Shown: positions 44,576 to 53,376 of the stretch, piece by piece
Position numbering within the stretch: position 1 is the stretch's first letter
How the letters are laid out: every line of letters starts with the position of its first letter
Source: Singulisphaera sp. GP187
GTDB lineage: Bacteria > Planctomycetota > Planctomycetia > Gemmatales > Gemmataceae
Assembly (NCBI GenBank): GCA_945905925.1
Contig: CAMDQN010000015.1
Location: 1-64,000 of the forward strand
Direction of reading: 5' to 3'
Length of the DNA: 64,000 bases
Position numbers and translations under genes: made by a program
Notes under the pieces: generated by a model
What the model was told of the DNA's origin: nothing
The model's input: only the letters and a program-made list of their open reading frames with translations
Databases searched by the model: none

Positions 44576-46108
44576 ATGTCCGTTCGCGTTTCGCTTTTTT
44601 CGCTTCTCGCAATTGTGGGTGGACTCGGCCCCGTGAACTCGCGATCGGCCGCTGCACTTCCGCAGAAGGTCAGCGAGTTCGAATTCCACCGCGACCACAT
44701 CCTCGGCACGTCGCTCGACCTGAGAGTTGTCGCGCCGGACGAAGTCACTGCGGAGGGTGCAGAACTGACCGCGCTCAACGAGATCGAGCGATTACGGCTT
44801 GTCTTCAGCACCTACGACGCGAAGAGCGAGATCAGCAAACTGAACGGCACGCGCGAGCCGACGCGTGTATCAGCGGACCTGGCCGAAGTGATCGAGACAA
44901 CGGAGGTGTGGCAGCGGAAATCGGGCGGCGCGTTCAACGGGCAGGTAGGCGAACTCGTGCGTATGTGGAAAGATGGCGAGAGGGCCAACCGCGTGCCGAA
45001 CACGGGCACACTCGACCACATCGTGGCCGACCTGAAGAAGCCGGGCTGGACGCTCGACGCGAACACCAACACCGTGACACGACTCAACGACCAACCGCTG
45101 AACCTGAACGCGATCGCAAAGGGTTTCATCAATCGGAAGGTGCTGGCCGCGGTGCGGAAAGAACACCCGACTGTAAGCGCGCTGCTGATCAACTTGGGTG
45201 GCGATGTGCTCGCGTGGGGTTCGCCTCCGGGCAGCACAAGCGGTTGGGTTGTTGGTGTGCAAGACCCTTCCAATCACTTCGACAACGCGCCTCCGATCGC
45301 GGGTTTGCAGTTGAAGAACCAGGCGGTTGCGACGAGCGGCGGCTACCAGCGTTTCTACACCATCGACGGAAAGCGTTACTCGCACATCTTCGACCCGCGG
45401 ACCGGGCGCCCGGCGGAAGGCGTCGCGAGCGCGACCGTGGTCGCGAACGACAGCACCACCGCGAACGCGCTCGCGACCACACTCTGCGTGCTGAAGCCGG
45501 AAGACGGCTTGAAGTTGATCGCGAGTGTCGAGGGCGCCGCGTGTCTCATCATCACGCCGGACGGTAAGAAGTTCCGCAGTTTCGGGATGGGTCAGTTCGA
45601 GGTGAGCCCCGCCCGCGCGTTCACTCCGCAAGAAAAGAAGGGCGAACCAAAGGCGGCGTGGCCCGCGGGCTACCAAGTGACGGTCGCGGTGGAGTTGCCG
45701 AAAGTCAACGCGAAGCAGTACCGCAAACCGTACACCGCGATCTGGATCGAGGACGACAAGGGCAAGGCGGTCCGCACGCTCGCGGTGTGGGGCAACGCCC
45801 CGAAGTATCTCAAAGACCTCAACGACTGGTGGAGGATCGGCAAAGGTGACGCGGACTTGGTCAAAGCTGTAACTCGCGCGACCCGCGGGCCGGGGAAGTA
45901 CGATCTCGCGTGGGATGGCAAGGACGACAAGGGGTACGCGCTTCCGCAGGGCACGTACACGGTTCGCGTGGAAGTTCACCGCGAGTTCGGCGAACACCTG
46001 CGGCAATCCGGCAAGATCGAGTGCAAGGACAAGCCCGCGACGACGAAGTTCGAGAAGAACGCGGAGACGGCCGAGACGGTGGTGGAGTTCAAGGAGAAGA
46101 AGAAGTAA
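44576..46108 (+). CDS. apbE: FAD:protein FMN transferase (ApbE) with C-terminal DUF2271
   Basis: Exported enzyme of 510 residues that attaches FMN covalently to Thr/Ser of target proteins outside the cytoplasm. After a signal peptide (about 1-26), the ApbE domain (35-340) shows GTSLDLRVVAPDE, LNLNAIAKGFINRKVL, LLINLGGDVLAWG, YSHIFDPRTGRPAEG and the Mg-binding DSTTANALATTL. The C-terminal domain (about 355-510) is DUF2271-like (VAVELPKVNAKQYRKPYTAIWIEDDKG). The stop overlaps the next start by one base (TAATG), so it is coupled to a PepSY-type membrane protein. Such pairs belong to extracellular flavin-based electron-transfer modules. Confidence 0.88.
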   Translation: MSVRVSLFSLLAIVGGLGPVNSRSAAALPQKVSEFEFHRDHILGTSLDLRVVAPDEVTAEGAELTALNEIERLRLVFSTYDAKSEISKLNGTREPTRVSADLAEVIETTEVWQRKSGGAFNGQVGELVRMWKDGERANRVPNTGTLDHIVADLKKPGWTLDANTNTVTRLNDQPLNLNAIAKGFINRKVLAAVRKEHPTVSALLINLGGDVLAWGSPPGSTSGWVVGVQDPSNHFDNAPPIAGLQLKNQAVATSGGYQRFYTIDGKRYSHIFDPRTGRPAEGVASATVVANDSTTANALATTLCVLKPEDGLKLIASVEGAACLIITPDGKKFRSFGMGQFEVSPARAFTPQEKKGEPKAAWPAGYQVTVAVELPKVNAKQYRKPYTAIWIEDDKGKAVRTLAVWGNAPKYLKDLNDWWRIGKGDADLVKAVTRATRGPGKYDLAWDGKDDKGYALPQGTYTVRVEVHREFGEHLRQSGKIECKDKPATTKFEKNAETAETVVEFKEKKK

Positions 46109-46806
46109 TGTCGCGTATCCACCGCTGGCTGCTCAAGACGGCACGCACGCTCCACGTGTACCTCACGCTCTTCGGGCTGACGCTCATCCTGTTCTTCGCG
46201 GTGACTGGTTTCATGCTGAACCACGCGGAATGGTTCCTGCCAGACGACGCGAAACTCGAAGCGCAAACGCGCAAGGAAACTCGCCCGCTCCCGCTGGACA
46301 AGATGCCGGGCGGGAAGTTGCCCGTGCCGTCCGCGGCGTCCGACGAAGCCACCGGCGAGGAGAAACTCGCAGTGGTCGAGGCGCTACGCAAAGAATTCGA
46401 CGTGCGCGGCGAGATGAGTTCGTTCGCGTTCGTGAAGGTTTACGACGAGGCACTCCAGACCGACCGGCAGCAGATCAAGGTGGAGTTCAAGCGCGCCGGC
46501 GGCGAAACGGTCACAACGGTCGACGTGGAGACCGCGAACACGGAGGTCGCTTCGACCTATCAGGGGTTCGCGATCGTGATGACCGACCTGCATCGCGGCA
46601 ATCGCGGGAACTTGACGAACGAGGTGAAGCGTACTGGTCGCGTGTGGAGTTTCGTGATCGACGGGACCTGCATCTTGTTGCTGATCATCTCCGCGACCGG
46701 CCTCGTGATGTGGTGGTCACTGAAGAGTCGCGGCAAGTGGGGCGCGGTGGTGTTTTTGCTCGGCACGGGGCTGAGCGTCGCGGTGTACTACTGGTTCGTG
46801 CCGTGA
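46108..46806 (+). CDS. PepSY-associated transmembrane protein
   Basis: Membrane protein of 232 residues. Helices lie at about 17-38 (LHVYLTLFGLTLILFFAVTGF), 185-205 (VWSFVIDGTCILLLIISATGL) and 212-230. Between the first two is a soluble PepSY-like domain facing outside, with an LNHAEWF start and EVRTGRVWSFVIDG-like end typical of PepSY-TM proteins. Family members accept electrons or anchor flavinylated domains. The start is fused to the ApbE stop. A target threonine for FMN attachment cannot be picked out with confidence. Confidence 0.85.
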   Translation: MSRIHRWLLKTARTLHVYLTLFGLTLILFFAVTGFMLNHAEWFLPDDAKLEAQTRKETRPLPLDKMPGGKLPVPSAASDEATGEEKLAVVEALRKEFDVRGEMSSFAFVKVYDEALQTDRQQIKVEFKRAGGETVTTVDVETANTEVASTYQGFAIVMTDLHRGNRGNLTNEVKRTGRVWSFVIDGTCILLLIISATGLVMWWSLKSRGKWGAVVFLLGTGLSVAVYYWFVP

Positions 46807-46842
46807 GCGAAGGGCGTTCCGCCCTTCGCCATCTTTTCGCCT

Positions 46843-47979
46843 TCACTTCACGGCTGCGTACGCTTTCTGGAACGCGGCAACACCCGCGCCCGCTTCGAAC
46901 TTGAAGCCCGCTTCGAGGAGCACCAGTTCCAGCGCGCTTAGCGCGCCGAGTACGTCGAACGCGTCCATGTAGCCCATGTGCGACAACCGCCAGATGTGGC
47001 CCTTCAGTGTGTCCTGGCCGTCCGCGAGCTTGTAGCCGTACTTCTTCTCCATCGCCTTGAGCACGGCGGTTCCGTCAACGCCTTGCGGTACCGTAATCAC
47101 GGTCAGTCCGCTGTTGGGGCGCTCCGCGAACACTTTCAGGCCCATCGCTTCCACCCCGGCGCGGCACGCGGTCGCGATCTTCGTGTGACGCGCCCACAGG
47201 TTCTCGATTCCCTCCGCGCGAATCTTCTTCAGGCTCACACGCTGGGCTTTGATCAGCGTGTTCCCTGGCGTGAACGGCGTGTCACTTTCCAGCAGCGACT
47301 TCCGGTATCGCCGTAGGTCGAGGTAAAAGCCGCGGGGCGCGGTCGCGTCGATCTTCTTCCACGCCTTCTCGCTCGCGCTCACGAACGCGAGGCCCGGCGG
47401 CATCATCAGTGCCTTCTGCGAACCGGTCACGACCACGTCGAGGTTCCACGCGTCCATCTTGCATTCCATCGCGCCGACGCCGCTAATGCCGTCCACCGCG
47501 AGCAACGAGTCGGTCTTCGCCACGATCTTTCCGAATGCTTCGAGGTCGTGCCCGACGCCGGTGCTCGTTTCGCTTAACGTGGTGAACACCACCTTTGTGT
47601 CCGGGTTGGCGGTGAGCGCCTGCGACAGCATTTCCGGCGTGACCGCTTTGCCGTAGGGCACTTCAACCGTGACGATGTTGGCCGCAAACGCTTTCAGAAT
47701 GCCGCGCCAGCGCTCGCCCCAGCGCCCCGCGGTGCAGAGAATCGCTTTCTCGCCGGACGCAAGCGTGTTGCTGACTGCGGCTTCCATGCCACCGGTGCCG
47801 GAACACGTGAGCGTGAACACCGGTTGCGCGGTCTGGAAGACGTACTTGAGGTCTTCGCTCACTTCCGCGAGGATCGCTTTGGCCTCCGCGGCGCGGTGGT
47901 ACGTCACCGGCTTCGCGAGTTCGAGGAGTGTCTCTTCGGGCACGGTGGTCGGGCCGGGGGTGAACAGACGCAACTTCAT
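46843..47979 (-). CDS. Serine-pyruvate/alanine-glyoxylate aminotransferase
   Basis: PLP enzyme of 378 residues of aminotransferase class V. The start KLRLFTPGPTTVPEETLLEL is diagnostic. The cofactor lysine lies in VVVTGSQKALMMPPGL, preceded by the aspartate in LLAVDGISGVGAMEC. The C-terminal segment WRLSHMGYMDAFDVLGALSALE is typical. The reaction is transamination between glyoxylate or pyruvate and alanine or serine, in photorespiration-like or serine-pathway metabolism. It is cytoplasmic and monocistronic, converging on the PepSY gene. Confidence 0.92.
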   Translation of the reverse strand: MKLRLFTPGPTTVPEETLLELAKPVTYHRAAEAKAILAEVSEDLKYVFQTAQPVFTLTCSGTGGMEAAVSNTLASGEKAILCTAGRWGERWRGILKAFAANIVTVEVPYGKAVTPEMLSQALTANPDTKVVFTTLSETSTGVGHDLEAFGKIVAKTDSLLAVDGISGVGAMECKMDAWNLDVVVTGSQKALMMPPGLAFVSASEKAWKKIDATAPRGFYLDLRRYRKSLLESDTPFTPGNTLIKAQRVSLKKIRAEGIENLWARHTKIATACRAGVEAMGLKVFAERPNSGLTVITVPQGVDGTAVLKAMEKKYGYKLADGQDTLKGHIWRLSHMGYMDAFDVLGALSALELVLLEAGFKFEAGAGVAAFQKAYAAVK

Positions 47980-48141
47980 CAGCGGATTCCGTCGTTGGGG
48001 CGAATTGGGTTAAGTGCAGCGGGTATTCTAAGTCAAGAGTTTCCGACTGGCAGGACAAGGAACGGGGAATGGGGTGCAGCGAGAAGGGCGGTGGTGCCGA
48101 TTAGTCGATTTGGAGAACCTCATTCGACTCGGTGTTGGCTC

Positions 48142-48996
48142 ATGCCCTTCGCGCGCGGACTTACGTTGTCGGTTGTGCTCCTCGCTTGCGGGTGCGCGCT
48201 CGCCACGAAGAAGGTGACGACCCCGGCGGCGACGCTCACGAGTGAAGACCTCGCGCAACTCCCCAAACCATCCGACGAGCGATACTTTGTCGTGTTCTTC
48301 GGAGCGCACGACGCGCGGCGTCAGCCGGCGCATGCGCACACGTGGGCAACGCTCGTCCGTGTGCGTGCCTCCGACGCTGGTCCCGGCGGGTCGGTCACAC
48401 CCGGTTGCGTGGACCCGGCGTTCGACGTTCACACCATCAGTTGGCTCCCGGTATCGGGCAAGGTCAATGCGCTGAAATACACCGTGGAGCCTGGGCGCAA
48501 CTACGACTTACATGAAACGATACGGTTTTCCGACGGCAATGCGTCGATCGCGGTGTGGGGACCGTATGAGGTGTGGCACGGGTTCGCGCACCGATTCCTC
48601 GTGCAGAAAGAGTTCCTCGACTCTGGCGCGGTCGGGTATCAGGCGGTGGATACGTTCGGCGAGGCGGCACGACGGGGTAACGGATGCGACTGCATCCACG
48701 CGATCAGTGACATGGATCCGCTCTACGCGCGGTTGCGGTACGCGCTCGCGTTCTACGGCAAGCCGGCGACGGCAAACATCGTCCGCCGGTTCATGCACTC
48801 GCCGATCTGGATCGACCCGCAGGCCGCGCACGACTGGCTGATTCCGCGCCTCGGGCTGGGCGCGTACACCCTCCAAAAGCGGAAGTACATCGGCTTCTCG
48901 AAGGAACACGAACCGGGCGCAGCGGCCGACCTGGACACACGCGCCCCAGTTCGACCCGTGGTGTCGACTTTGGTGCCGAACCGCAAGCAACCGTAG
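48142..48996 (+). CDS. Hypothetical lipoprotein
   Basis: Predicted lipoprotein of 284 residues with the signal MPFARGLTLSVVLLACGCA (lipobox LLAC, Cys16). I do not recognise the mature domain. It begins with a beta-rich region (YFVVFFGAHDARRQPAHAHTWATLV), then an acidic middle, then a segment with clustered cysteines and histidines (GNGCDCIHAISDMDPLY). It ends in a Pro/Arg-rich tail. HAHTWATLVRV suggests a Thr/His-containing sensor or transglutaminase-like fold, but this is a guess. It is monocistronic. Confidence 0.6.
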   Translation: MPFARGLTLSVVLLACGCALATKKVTTPAATLTSEDLAQLPKPSDERYFVVFFGAHDARRQPAHAHTWATLVRVRASDAGPGGSVTPGCVDPAFDVHTISWLPVSGKVNALKYTVEPGRNYDLHETIRFSDGNASIAVWGPYEVWHGFAHRFLVQKEFLDSGAVGYQAVDTFGEAARRGNGCDCIHAISDMDPLYARLRYALAFYGKPATANIVRRFMHSPIWIDPQAAHDWLIPRLGLGAYTLQKRKYIGFSKEHEPGAAADLDTRAPVRPVVSTLVPNRKQP

Positions 48997-49030
48997 CGCG
49001 AACCCGCGACGCGAGTCGTGTCTCCACTAA

Positions 49031-49058
49031 TCGGCCCCACGCTTTTGCGCGGGGCCGA
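49031..49058. terminator. Hairpin terminator after the hypothetical lipoprotein
   Basis: TCGGCCCC (49031-49038) pairs with GGGGCCGA (49051-49058) around CGC-CTTTTG-GCG-like loop sequence. It lies 35 bp after the lipoprotein stop and 28 bp before the small reading frame that overlaps rbfA. Confidence 0.55.
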
Positions 49059-49085
49059 CAGCATTTCGGAAGTAAGGAGGATCCC

Positions 49086-49202
49086 ATGCGTGCTCTTGTG
49101 ATCACTGTTCGCGTGGCACTCAACATCCTTCCTTCTTCCGAGGCGATATCCGATGAGTCGGAGACGACAGAAAGCAGACGAGTTCGCACATCTCGCGGGT
49201 GA
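49086..49202 (+). CDS. Possible small leader ORF overlapping rbfA
   Basis: A 38-codon frame starts at an ATG preceded by an excellent Shine-Dalgarno sequence (TAAGGAGGAT, about 49073-49083) and stops inside the rbfA coding region, 50 bases past the rbfA start. The peptide (MRALVITVRVALNILPSSEA...) has no family signature. It could be a translated leader that tunes RbfA synthesis, or the SD could simply serve a longer mRNA leader. Supported only by the ribosome-binding site and overlap. Confidence 0.35.
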   Translation: MRALVITVRVALNILPSSEAISDESETTESRRVRTSRG

Positions 49203-49554
49203 CATCAGCCCCGAGGACGGCGGCGACCCAAAGGCGGACCACAAGAAGCCGTGGAACGCACCAAAGCAAGCCGGCCGCAAATCACAACAACTGTGCGAGC
49301 AGGTGAAGAACGCGCTCGTGGGCGCGTTCGCATCGTGCGGCGATCCCGCGGTGCAAGCCGCGAGCGTTATCGCGGTGCAACCGGCCCCGCACTCGGGCCG
49401 GTTGCGGGTTCTGGTGGGTGTGCCGCCGGACTTCGACCACGACACGGTGGGCGAGGGCGTGGAGCGCGCCGCCGGGTTCCTGCGGAGCGAAGTGGCATCG
49501 GCGATCAGCCGGCGCCACGCGCCAGAACTGGTGTTCGAGGTGATACCAACGTGA
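49153..49554 (+). CDS. rbfA: Ribosome-binding factor A family protein
   Basis: Protein of 133 residues. Residues about 43-133 match the RbfA KH-like fold: RKSQQLCEQVKNALVGAFAS, an inner strand PHSGRLRVLVGV and the characteristic end GFLRSEVASAISRRHAPELV followed by FEV. RbfA binds the 30S subunit and helps 16S rRNA processing and cold adaptation. The N-terminal 40 residues are an extra charged extension. The family call rests on the C-terminal signature. Usually rbfA lies near infB and truB; here it is isolated, which is unusual, so this may be an additional or diverged paralogue. Confidence 0.65.
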   Translation: MSRRRQKADEFAHLAGDISPEDGGDPKADHKKPWNAPKQAGRKSQQLCEQVKNALVGAFASCGDPAVQAASVIAVQPAPHSGRLRVLVGVPPDFDHDTVGEGVERAAGFLRSEVASAISRRHAPELVFEVIPT

Positions 49555-49585
49555 TGTGTCTGCGCTTTGTTCTAACAGTTGTTAT

Positions 49586-49649
49586 TTAGCGTTCGACCCG
49601 CAGGGGCGTCCAAGTTCTTCGCAAGACGCCCCTGCGGGTCGAACGCTAA
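49586..49649. repeat. TTTAGCG palindrome with 25-bp perfect arms
   Basis: TTAGCGTTCGACCCGCAGGG followed by GCGTC (49586-49610) and its exact complement (49625-49649) lie between the converging rbfA and FG-GAP genes. It is a good bidirectional terminator candidate. Confidence 0.85.
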
Positions 49650-49683
49650 CTTTCTTTCTTGTTTTGCTTCTCGCACGGCAAAC

Positions 49684-50952
49684 TCACTTCCCCTGATTCC
49701 AGTAGATGCGCACGTTAAGCGTCGCGCGGCCACAAGCGATGATGTCGGGCTTGCCGTCGCCGTCGAGGTCGGCCACGGTGAGGTCTTCGACGGCCACGCC
49801 GCCATCGTCGAGAATCGTTCGCTCCCACTTCGCACCCTTGCCGTCGGTGCATTTGTACACGCGAACCCCGCGACGCTCTTTGAACACGTCGCCCATCTTC
49901 GGGTTCGGGTCGTCGCGCACGCCGATGACGAGTTCGTCCGCGCCGTCGCCGTCAAGGTCCGCGAACCACACGCCATGGCCCCACCGCAGTTGCTCGTCGA
50001 TGACGTGCCGCTCCCAGAGTTTCTCACCCGCCTTCGGCGGCGTGTACGTCACCACCTGGTTGCCGTGCCACGGCTCGATGGTCGCGATGACCCGCGCACT
50101 GTCTACCGTTCCGACCTCACCGACGCGCCCCACCTTGATTTCGCTCGCGCCGCGGTTGCCCTTCGGGTTGGCCTGGTTTCCCTCACCAATCTTGGTGGTA
50201 GTCCACTTGTCGTTGGCTCCGCGAATCATGTGAACGCCGTCGTAGCTCGTGACCAAGATGTCGGTCGCTGTCCGGCCCGGTACGCGACGGTATCCGTACA
50301 GTGCGAAGTTGTGGCACACGTTCAGTTCCTCCGACAGCACCTGCATCTTCCAGTTCTCTTTCTTCTCCGGCTCCTTCGCGGGCACCTTCAGCGCGACCAC
50401 GCGCACCGGTTTGCCGTCGGTCCACAGACCTTTCGCGCTCGACCCGCGACCCATCAAGGGCACGTGAACGATCTCCGGTTTGCCGTCGCCATCAATGTCG
50501 AAACAGCGGACGCGGTGAACCGTCGGCTCGTCGCACGGTAGTTCGTGCATCGTCCATTCGTCGGTGACGACCTTGCCGCGCTTCAACCAGACAAGTTGCG
50601 CCGCGTTCGCGGTGTCGAACGGTTTCCACGCCGCACCGACGACCAACTCCGGTAAGCCGTCACCGTCGATGTCGATGGCCGCGATGCAGACGTTGTCCGG
50701 CCGCGTCTTGCCGTCGAGGATGACGTGCTTCTTCCACGCGCCGTCTGCTTTACCGGGGTTCTGATACCACACGATCTTGTGCTGATCGACAACAACGATG
50801 TCGAGCTTCTTGTCGCCGTCGATGTCCGCGGTGATGACCGCATAGCCGATCTTCAGCCCGGTGTCGATCTCTTGCGTTTTGAATTTGGGCAAGTCGGCCG
50901 CGAATAGAGGGAGTGCGAACAGCGCAACGAGCGCGGAGAAGAGGTAGCGCAT
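49684..50952 (-). CDS. Secreted FG-GAP/VCBS repeat beta-propeller protein
   Basis: Exported protein of 422 residues. A signal peptide (1-18) is followed by propeller blades with calcium-binding DxDGDGxxD loops: DIDGDKKLDIV, DIDGDGLPELV, DIDGDGKPEIV, DLDGDGADELV and DLDGDGKPDII. These resemble integrin-like FG-GAP repeats that often bind glycans or other proteins outside the cell. No enzyme domain is attached. The gene appears monocistronic; the 245-bp gap on its 5' side holds a palindrome and the promoters for the divergent channel operon. Confidence 0.88.
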   Translation of the reverse strand: MRYLFSALVALFALPLFAADLPKFKTQEIDTGLKIGYAVITADIDGDKKLDIVVVDQHKIVWYQNPGKADGAWKKHVILDGKTRPDNVCIAAIDIDGDGLPELVVGAAWKPFDTANAAQLVWLKRGKVVTDEWTMHELPCDEPTVHRVRCFDIDGDGKPEIVHVPLMGRGSSAKGLWTDGKPVRVVALKVPAKEPEKKENWKMQVLSEELNVCHNFALYGYRRVPGRTATDILVTSYDGVHMIRGANDKWTTTKIGEGNQANPKGNRGASEIKVGRVGEVGTVDSARVIATIEPWHGNQVVTYTPPKAGEKLWERHVIDEQLRWGHGVWFADLDGDGADELVIGVRDDPNPKMGDVFKERRGVRVYKCTDGKGAKWERTILDDGGVAVEDLTVADLDGDGKPDIIACGRATLNVRIYWNQGK

Positions 50953-50986
50953 CGGGAGGGTTCTCCGTAAAGGTAAGAAGAAGAAA

Positions 50987-51058
50987 CCCCTCCCCCTCCC
51001 CTAAGAAGGGAGGGGCTAAATGCTGAAGCCACTCCCTTCTTAGGGGAGGGGGAGGGGG
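50987..51058. repeat. CCCCTAAGAAGGGAGGGG palindrome upstream of the channel operon
   Basis: CCCCTCCCCCTCCCCTAAGA... (50987-51015) and the complementary 51031-51058 form a long stem between divergent genes. It is the best-conserved intergenic copy of the family whose other copy is translated inside the DUF1553 gene. Confidence 0.85.
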
Positions 51059-51197
51059 CGCTTTCGAGTCGCCCAGTTTACCACATCGGCGCGATCGGTA
51101 CAGAGGCGCTTGCGGTCCGACAGTTGTGGTCCGACAATGGCACACTAAGATGGTGAGCGGCACCTCGGCCGCGCAATCATGAGTCGAGGGACGGTTG

Positions 51198-51986
51198 ATG
51201 TCGATACCCACGTCTCACCGCCCGGCGCGCGAGTGGCTCTTGCTCGTGTTGGCGTTGGTGCTCGTCGCGGGGTTGATCGCCCCGCTGTGGCAGCTCACCG
51301 GCAGCCCCGAATCGCGCGAAGAACTCGCGGCCCGGTGGACGCCGGAACGTTTGGCCCGGTTGTTCCTCGGTTTCGAGCAGGTCTTGTGCTACGTTTGCGC
51401 CGTGTGGGCGGCCCTCATTCTGCAAAGCCGCTATCGCGAGGTGTTGGGTCAGCGCCGCGCGTTCGGGATGGAACTTTTGCCGACCGACGAGGGCGCACGC
51501 ATTCTGCCAGAAGACGCCCGCCCGCTCACGCGGAAAGTAGAGCAAGTTACCGCGGGGCGGCCCTTTGTTCTCGCGAACATGATCAGGCTCGGTCTGGGGA
51601 AGTTCGCGGTAAGCAAGTCCGCGACCGACGTGGCGGAAGTGGTCCGCAACCAAGCGGACGTGGAGTTGTCGCGGTTGGTCACGGGGATGTCCACGGTGCA
51701 TTACCTCGCGTGGGCGATTCCGGCGATCGGGTTCGTCGGCACGGTTCGCGGCCTCGGCGGCGCGTTCGGCGTGAACGACCCCGACATCGTAGAGTTCACG
51801 CGACAGGCGAAGGACCAACTGAAGATCGCGTTCGACTGCACGCTCGTGGCGCTCGTGTTGAGCCTGGGGCTGATGTACTTCGTCCACGCGGTGCAGCGTG
51901 CGGAGGAAACGCTGGTCACGGACGCGCAGCAGTATTGTCAGGAACACTTGCTGTTGCGGCTGTATGATCCGTCCCGCGAAGCGTGA
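51198..51986 (+). CDS. MotA/TolQ/ExbB-type ion channel protein
   Basis: Inner-membrane protein of 262 residues. Helices lie at about 13-32 (WLLLVLALVLVAGLIAPLW), 57-77, 166-186 and 210-235. The third helix carries IPAIGFVGTVRGLGGAF, the signature of the MotA/TolQ/ExbB family, whose members use proton flow to drive work in the envelope. Between helices 2 and 3 is a long cytoplasmic loop, as in TolQ. Its family partner (ExbD/TolR/MotB) is normally next door; here the third gene has a matching single helix with a membrane aspartate. The TTG directly upstream is an alternative start. Confidence 0.83.
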   Translation: MSIPTSHRPAREWLLLVLALVLVAGLIAPLWQLTGSPESREELAARWTPERLARLFLGFEQVLCYVCAVWAALILQSRYREVLGQRRAFGMELLPTDEGARILPEDARPLTRKVEQVTAGRPFVLANMIRLGLGKFAVSKSATDVAEVVRNQADVELSRLVTGMSTVHYLAWAIPAIGFVGTVRGLGGAFGVNDPDIVEFTRQAKDQLKIAFDCTLVALVLSLGLMYFVHAVQRAEETLVTDAQQYCQEHLLLRLYDPSREA

Positions 51987-52086
51987 GTGCGAGTGAGAAA
52001 AAGACAGAGGAAGTGAACTGCAGCATTCCGTCTCCCGCTCGCATCGGTTTTTCACACTGTTTTACTCACATTCACACTGCGAAGCC

Positions 52087-53322
52087 ATGCTCTGGTCCCG
52101 TAAGCCAACCCCCGTTCACGATCGCGCGCGAGCGGTCGGCATCGACCTGACCGCGAGCCGCGTTCTCGCGGAAGCGGTCGGCGGGAAGACACACGCGATC
52201 GTCCTCGACGAGCCGGACGCGGAACTGGCGATGTTCATCGCCGGCGACCGGCGCGCGCCCGAAGTCGGGCGCGCCGGGTTCGCGCTGTGCCGCAAGATGC
52301 CGCACGTCGTCTGCTCGAATTTCCTCCCGACCCTCGGTCAGTCGCGCGAGTGGAGAATCGGTCGCCACGCGCTGATCGCGGAAGCCGCGCTGGGCCTCGT
52401 CTTCGAGAAGATTCGCGGGCCGATCGCGAACGAATCGGACGCAATCGCGCTCGCGCTGCCGGCGTACCTCAGCCCGTCGCAGGTGACGCGCGTGGGGATC
52501 ACCGCCGGGCGCGTGAAGTTCCCACTGAAGGGCACCGCGGTCGGCGCGCTGGCGCTCGCCGCTAACCGGGCCGCAACGCTCCTCGCAGGCAAGCCCGCGG
52601 CGCCGGGAGTTGCCGGCGCCGAGTGGGTGGTTCCGCTGCGGCCAGCGTCCGGCGGTCCCGGCGCGGTCGTCGTGATCGACGCGGACGAGTTCGCGAGTTC
52701 TGCCGTGCTCGTTTCCGTCGAGAACGACGTGGTTCGCGTGATCGGTTCCGCCGTGTGGCCACGGCTCGCGGTGAAGGTCTGGAAAGACAAACTCCTCGAC
52801 GCCATCGCGGACCGGTGCGTGCGGATGTGCCGGCGCGACCCGCGTGACTCTGCCGACGCGGAACAAATGTTGTTCGAGCAACTCGACGAGGCGTTCGACC
52901 GCGCCCGCGCCGGGCAGCGTATCGGCCTCACGGTCCGCACGGCCCACTGGTTCCAGGACGTGGTCCAACAGCCAGAAGAGTTCGAGACGCAGTGCGCCGC
53001 GCTCGCGCGGCTCGCGGGCGATTCGGTCCGTGACTTCGTGAGCGGCATCGGTCTGGCCGAACCGCCGCGCGCGGTGTGGCTCACGGACGCCGCGGGCCGG
53101 CTGCCCGGCTTCGTGCGTGCCGTACATGGCAACACGCCCGAGGGCACCGCGGTCGAGATCCTGCCGCCGAACGCGGTCGCGATTGCGACGGCGGCGCTGG
53201 TTCCGCGCTGGCTCGCGGGCGACCTGCCCCGTGCGCACCTCGATAGTATGATTCCGCTGGCAAAGGATTCCGCCGCGCCCGCCGAAGCCGCGAAGATGTC
53301 CGTGCCGCGCACCGGTCGCTGA
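52087..53322 (+). CDS. Hsp70/actin-like fold protein of the channel-vWA operon
   Basis: Protein of 411 residues with features of the actin/Hsp70 ATPase fold. The N-terminal phosphate-1-like strand is AVGIDLTASRVLAEAV. A middle SDAIALALPAYLSPSQV resembles the Hsp70 AVITVPAYF motif. A second phosphate loop-like strand is AVVVIDADEFASSAVL and an adenosine-like motif could be WLTDAAGRLPGFVRAV. The usual DLGGGT motif is not intact (DADEF), so nucleotide hydrolysis is uncertain. It lies 100 bp after the channel gene and 54 bp before the vWA gene, all on one strand, so the three are probably one unit. No signal peptide: it should be cytoplasmic. Confidence 0.7.
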   Translation: MLWSRKPTPVHDRARAVGIDLTASRVLAEAVGGKTHAIVLDEPDAELAMFIAGDRRAPEVGRAGFALCRKMPHVVCSNFLPTLGQSREWRIGRHALIAEAALGLVFEKIRGPIANESDAIALALPAYLSPSQVTRVGITAGRVKFPLKGTAVGALALAANRAATLLAGKPAAPGVAGAEWVVPLRPASGGPGAVVVIDADEFASSAVLVSVENDVVRVIGSAVWPRLAVKVWKDKLLDAIADRCVRMCRRDPRDSADAEQMLFEQLDEAFDRARAGQRIGLTVRTAHWFQDVVQQPEEFETQCAALARLAGDSVRDFVSGIGLAEPPRAVWLTDAAGRLPGFVRAVHGNTPEGTAVEILPPNAVAIATAALVPRWLAGDLPRAHLDSMIPLAKDSAAPAEAAKMSVPRTGR

Positions 53323-53333
53323 CGTAGCAGGAG

Positions 53334-53359
53334 AACAGGGGGTTAACACCCCGCTCGCC
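53334..53359. repeat. Variant arm of the GGCGAGCGGGG repeat family
   Basis: AACAGGGGGTTAACACCCCG followed by CTCGCC is a single arm in the 54-bp gap before the vWA gene, immediately upstream of its ribosome-binding site (AGCAGGAGGA). Confidence 0.65.
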
Positions 53360-53376
53360 CAGCAGGAGGAACCCCG

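Noticed and set aside
49086-49202. Treating the small frame as a certain gene
   Set aside because: Only the ribosome-binding site supports it; the peptide has no family signature, so it is listed at low confidence only.
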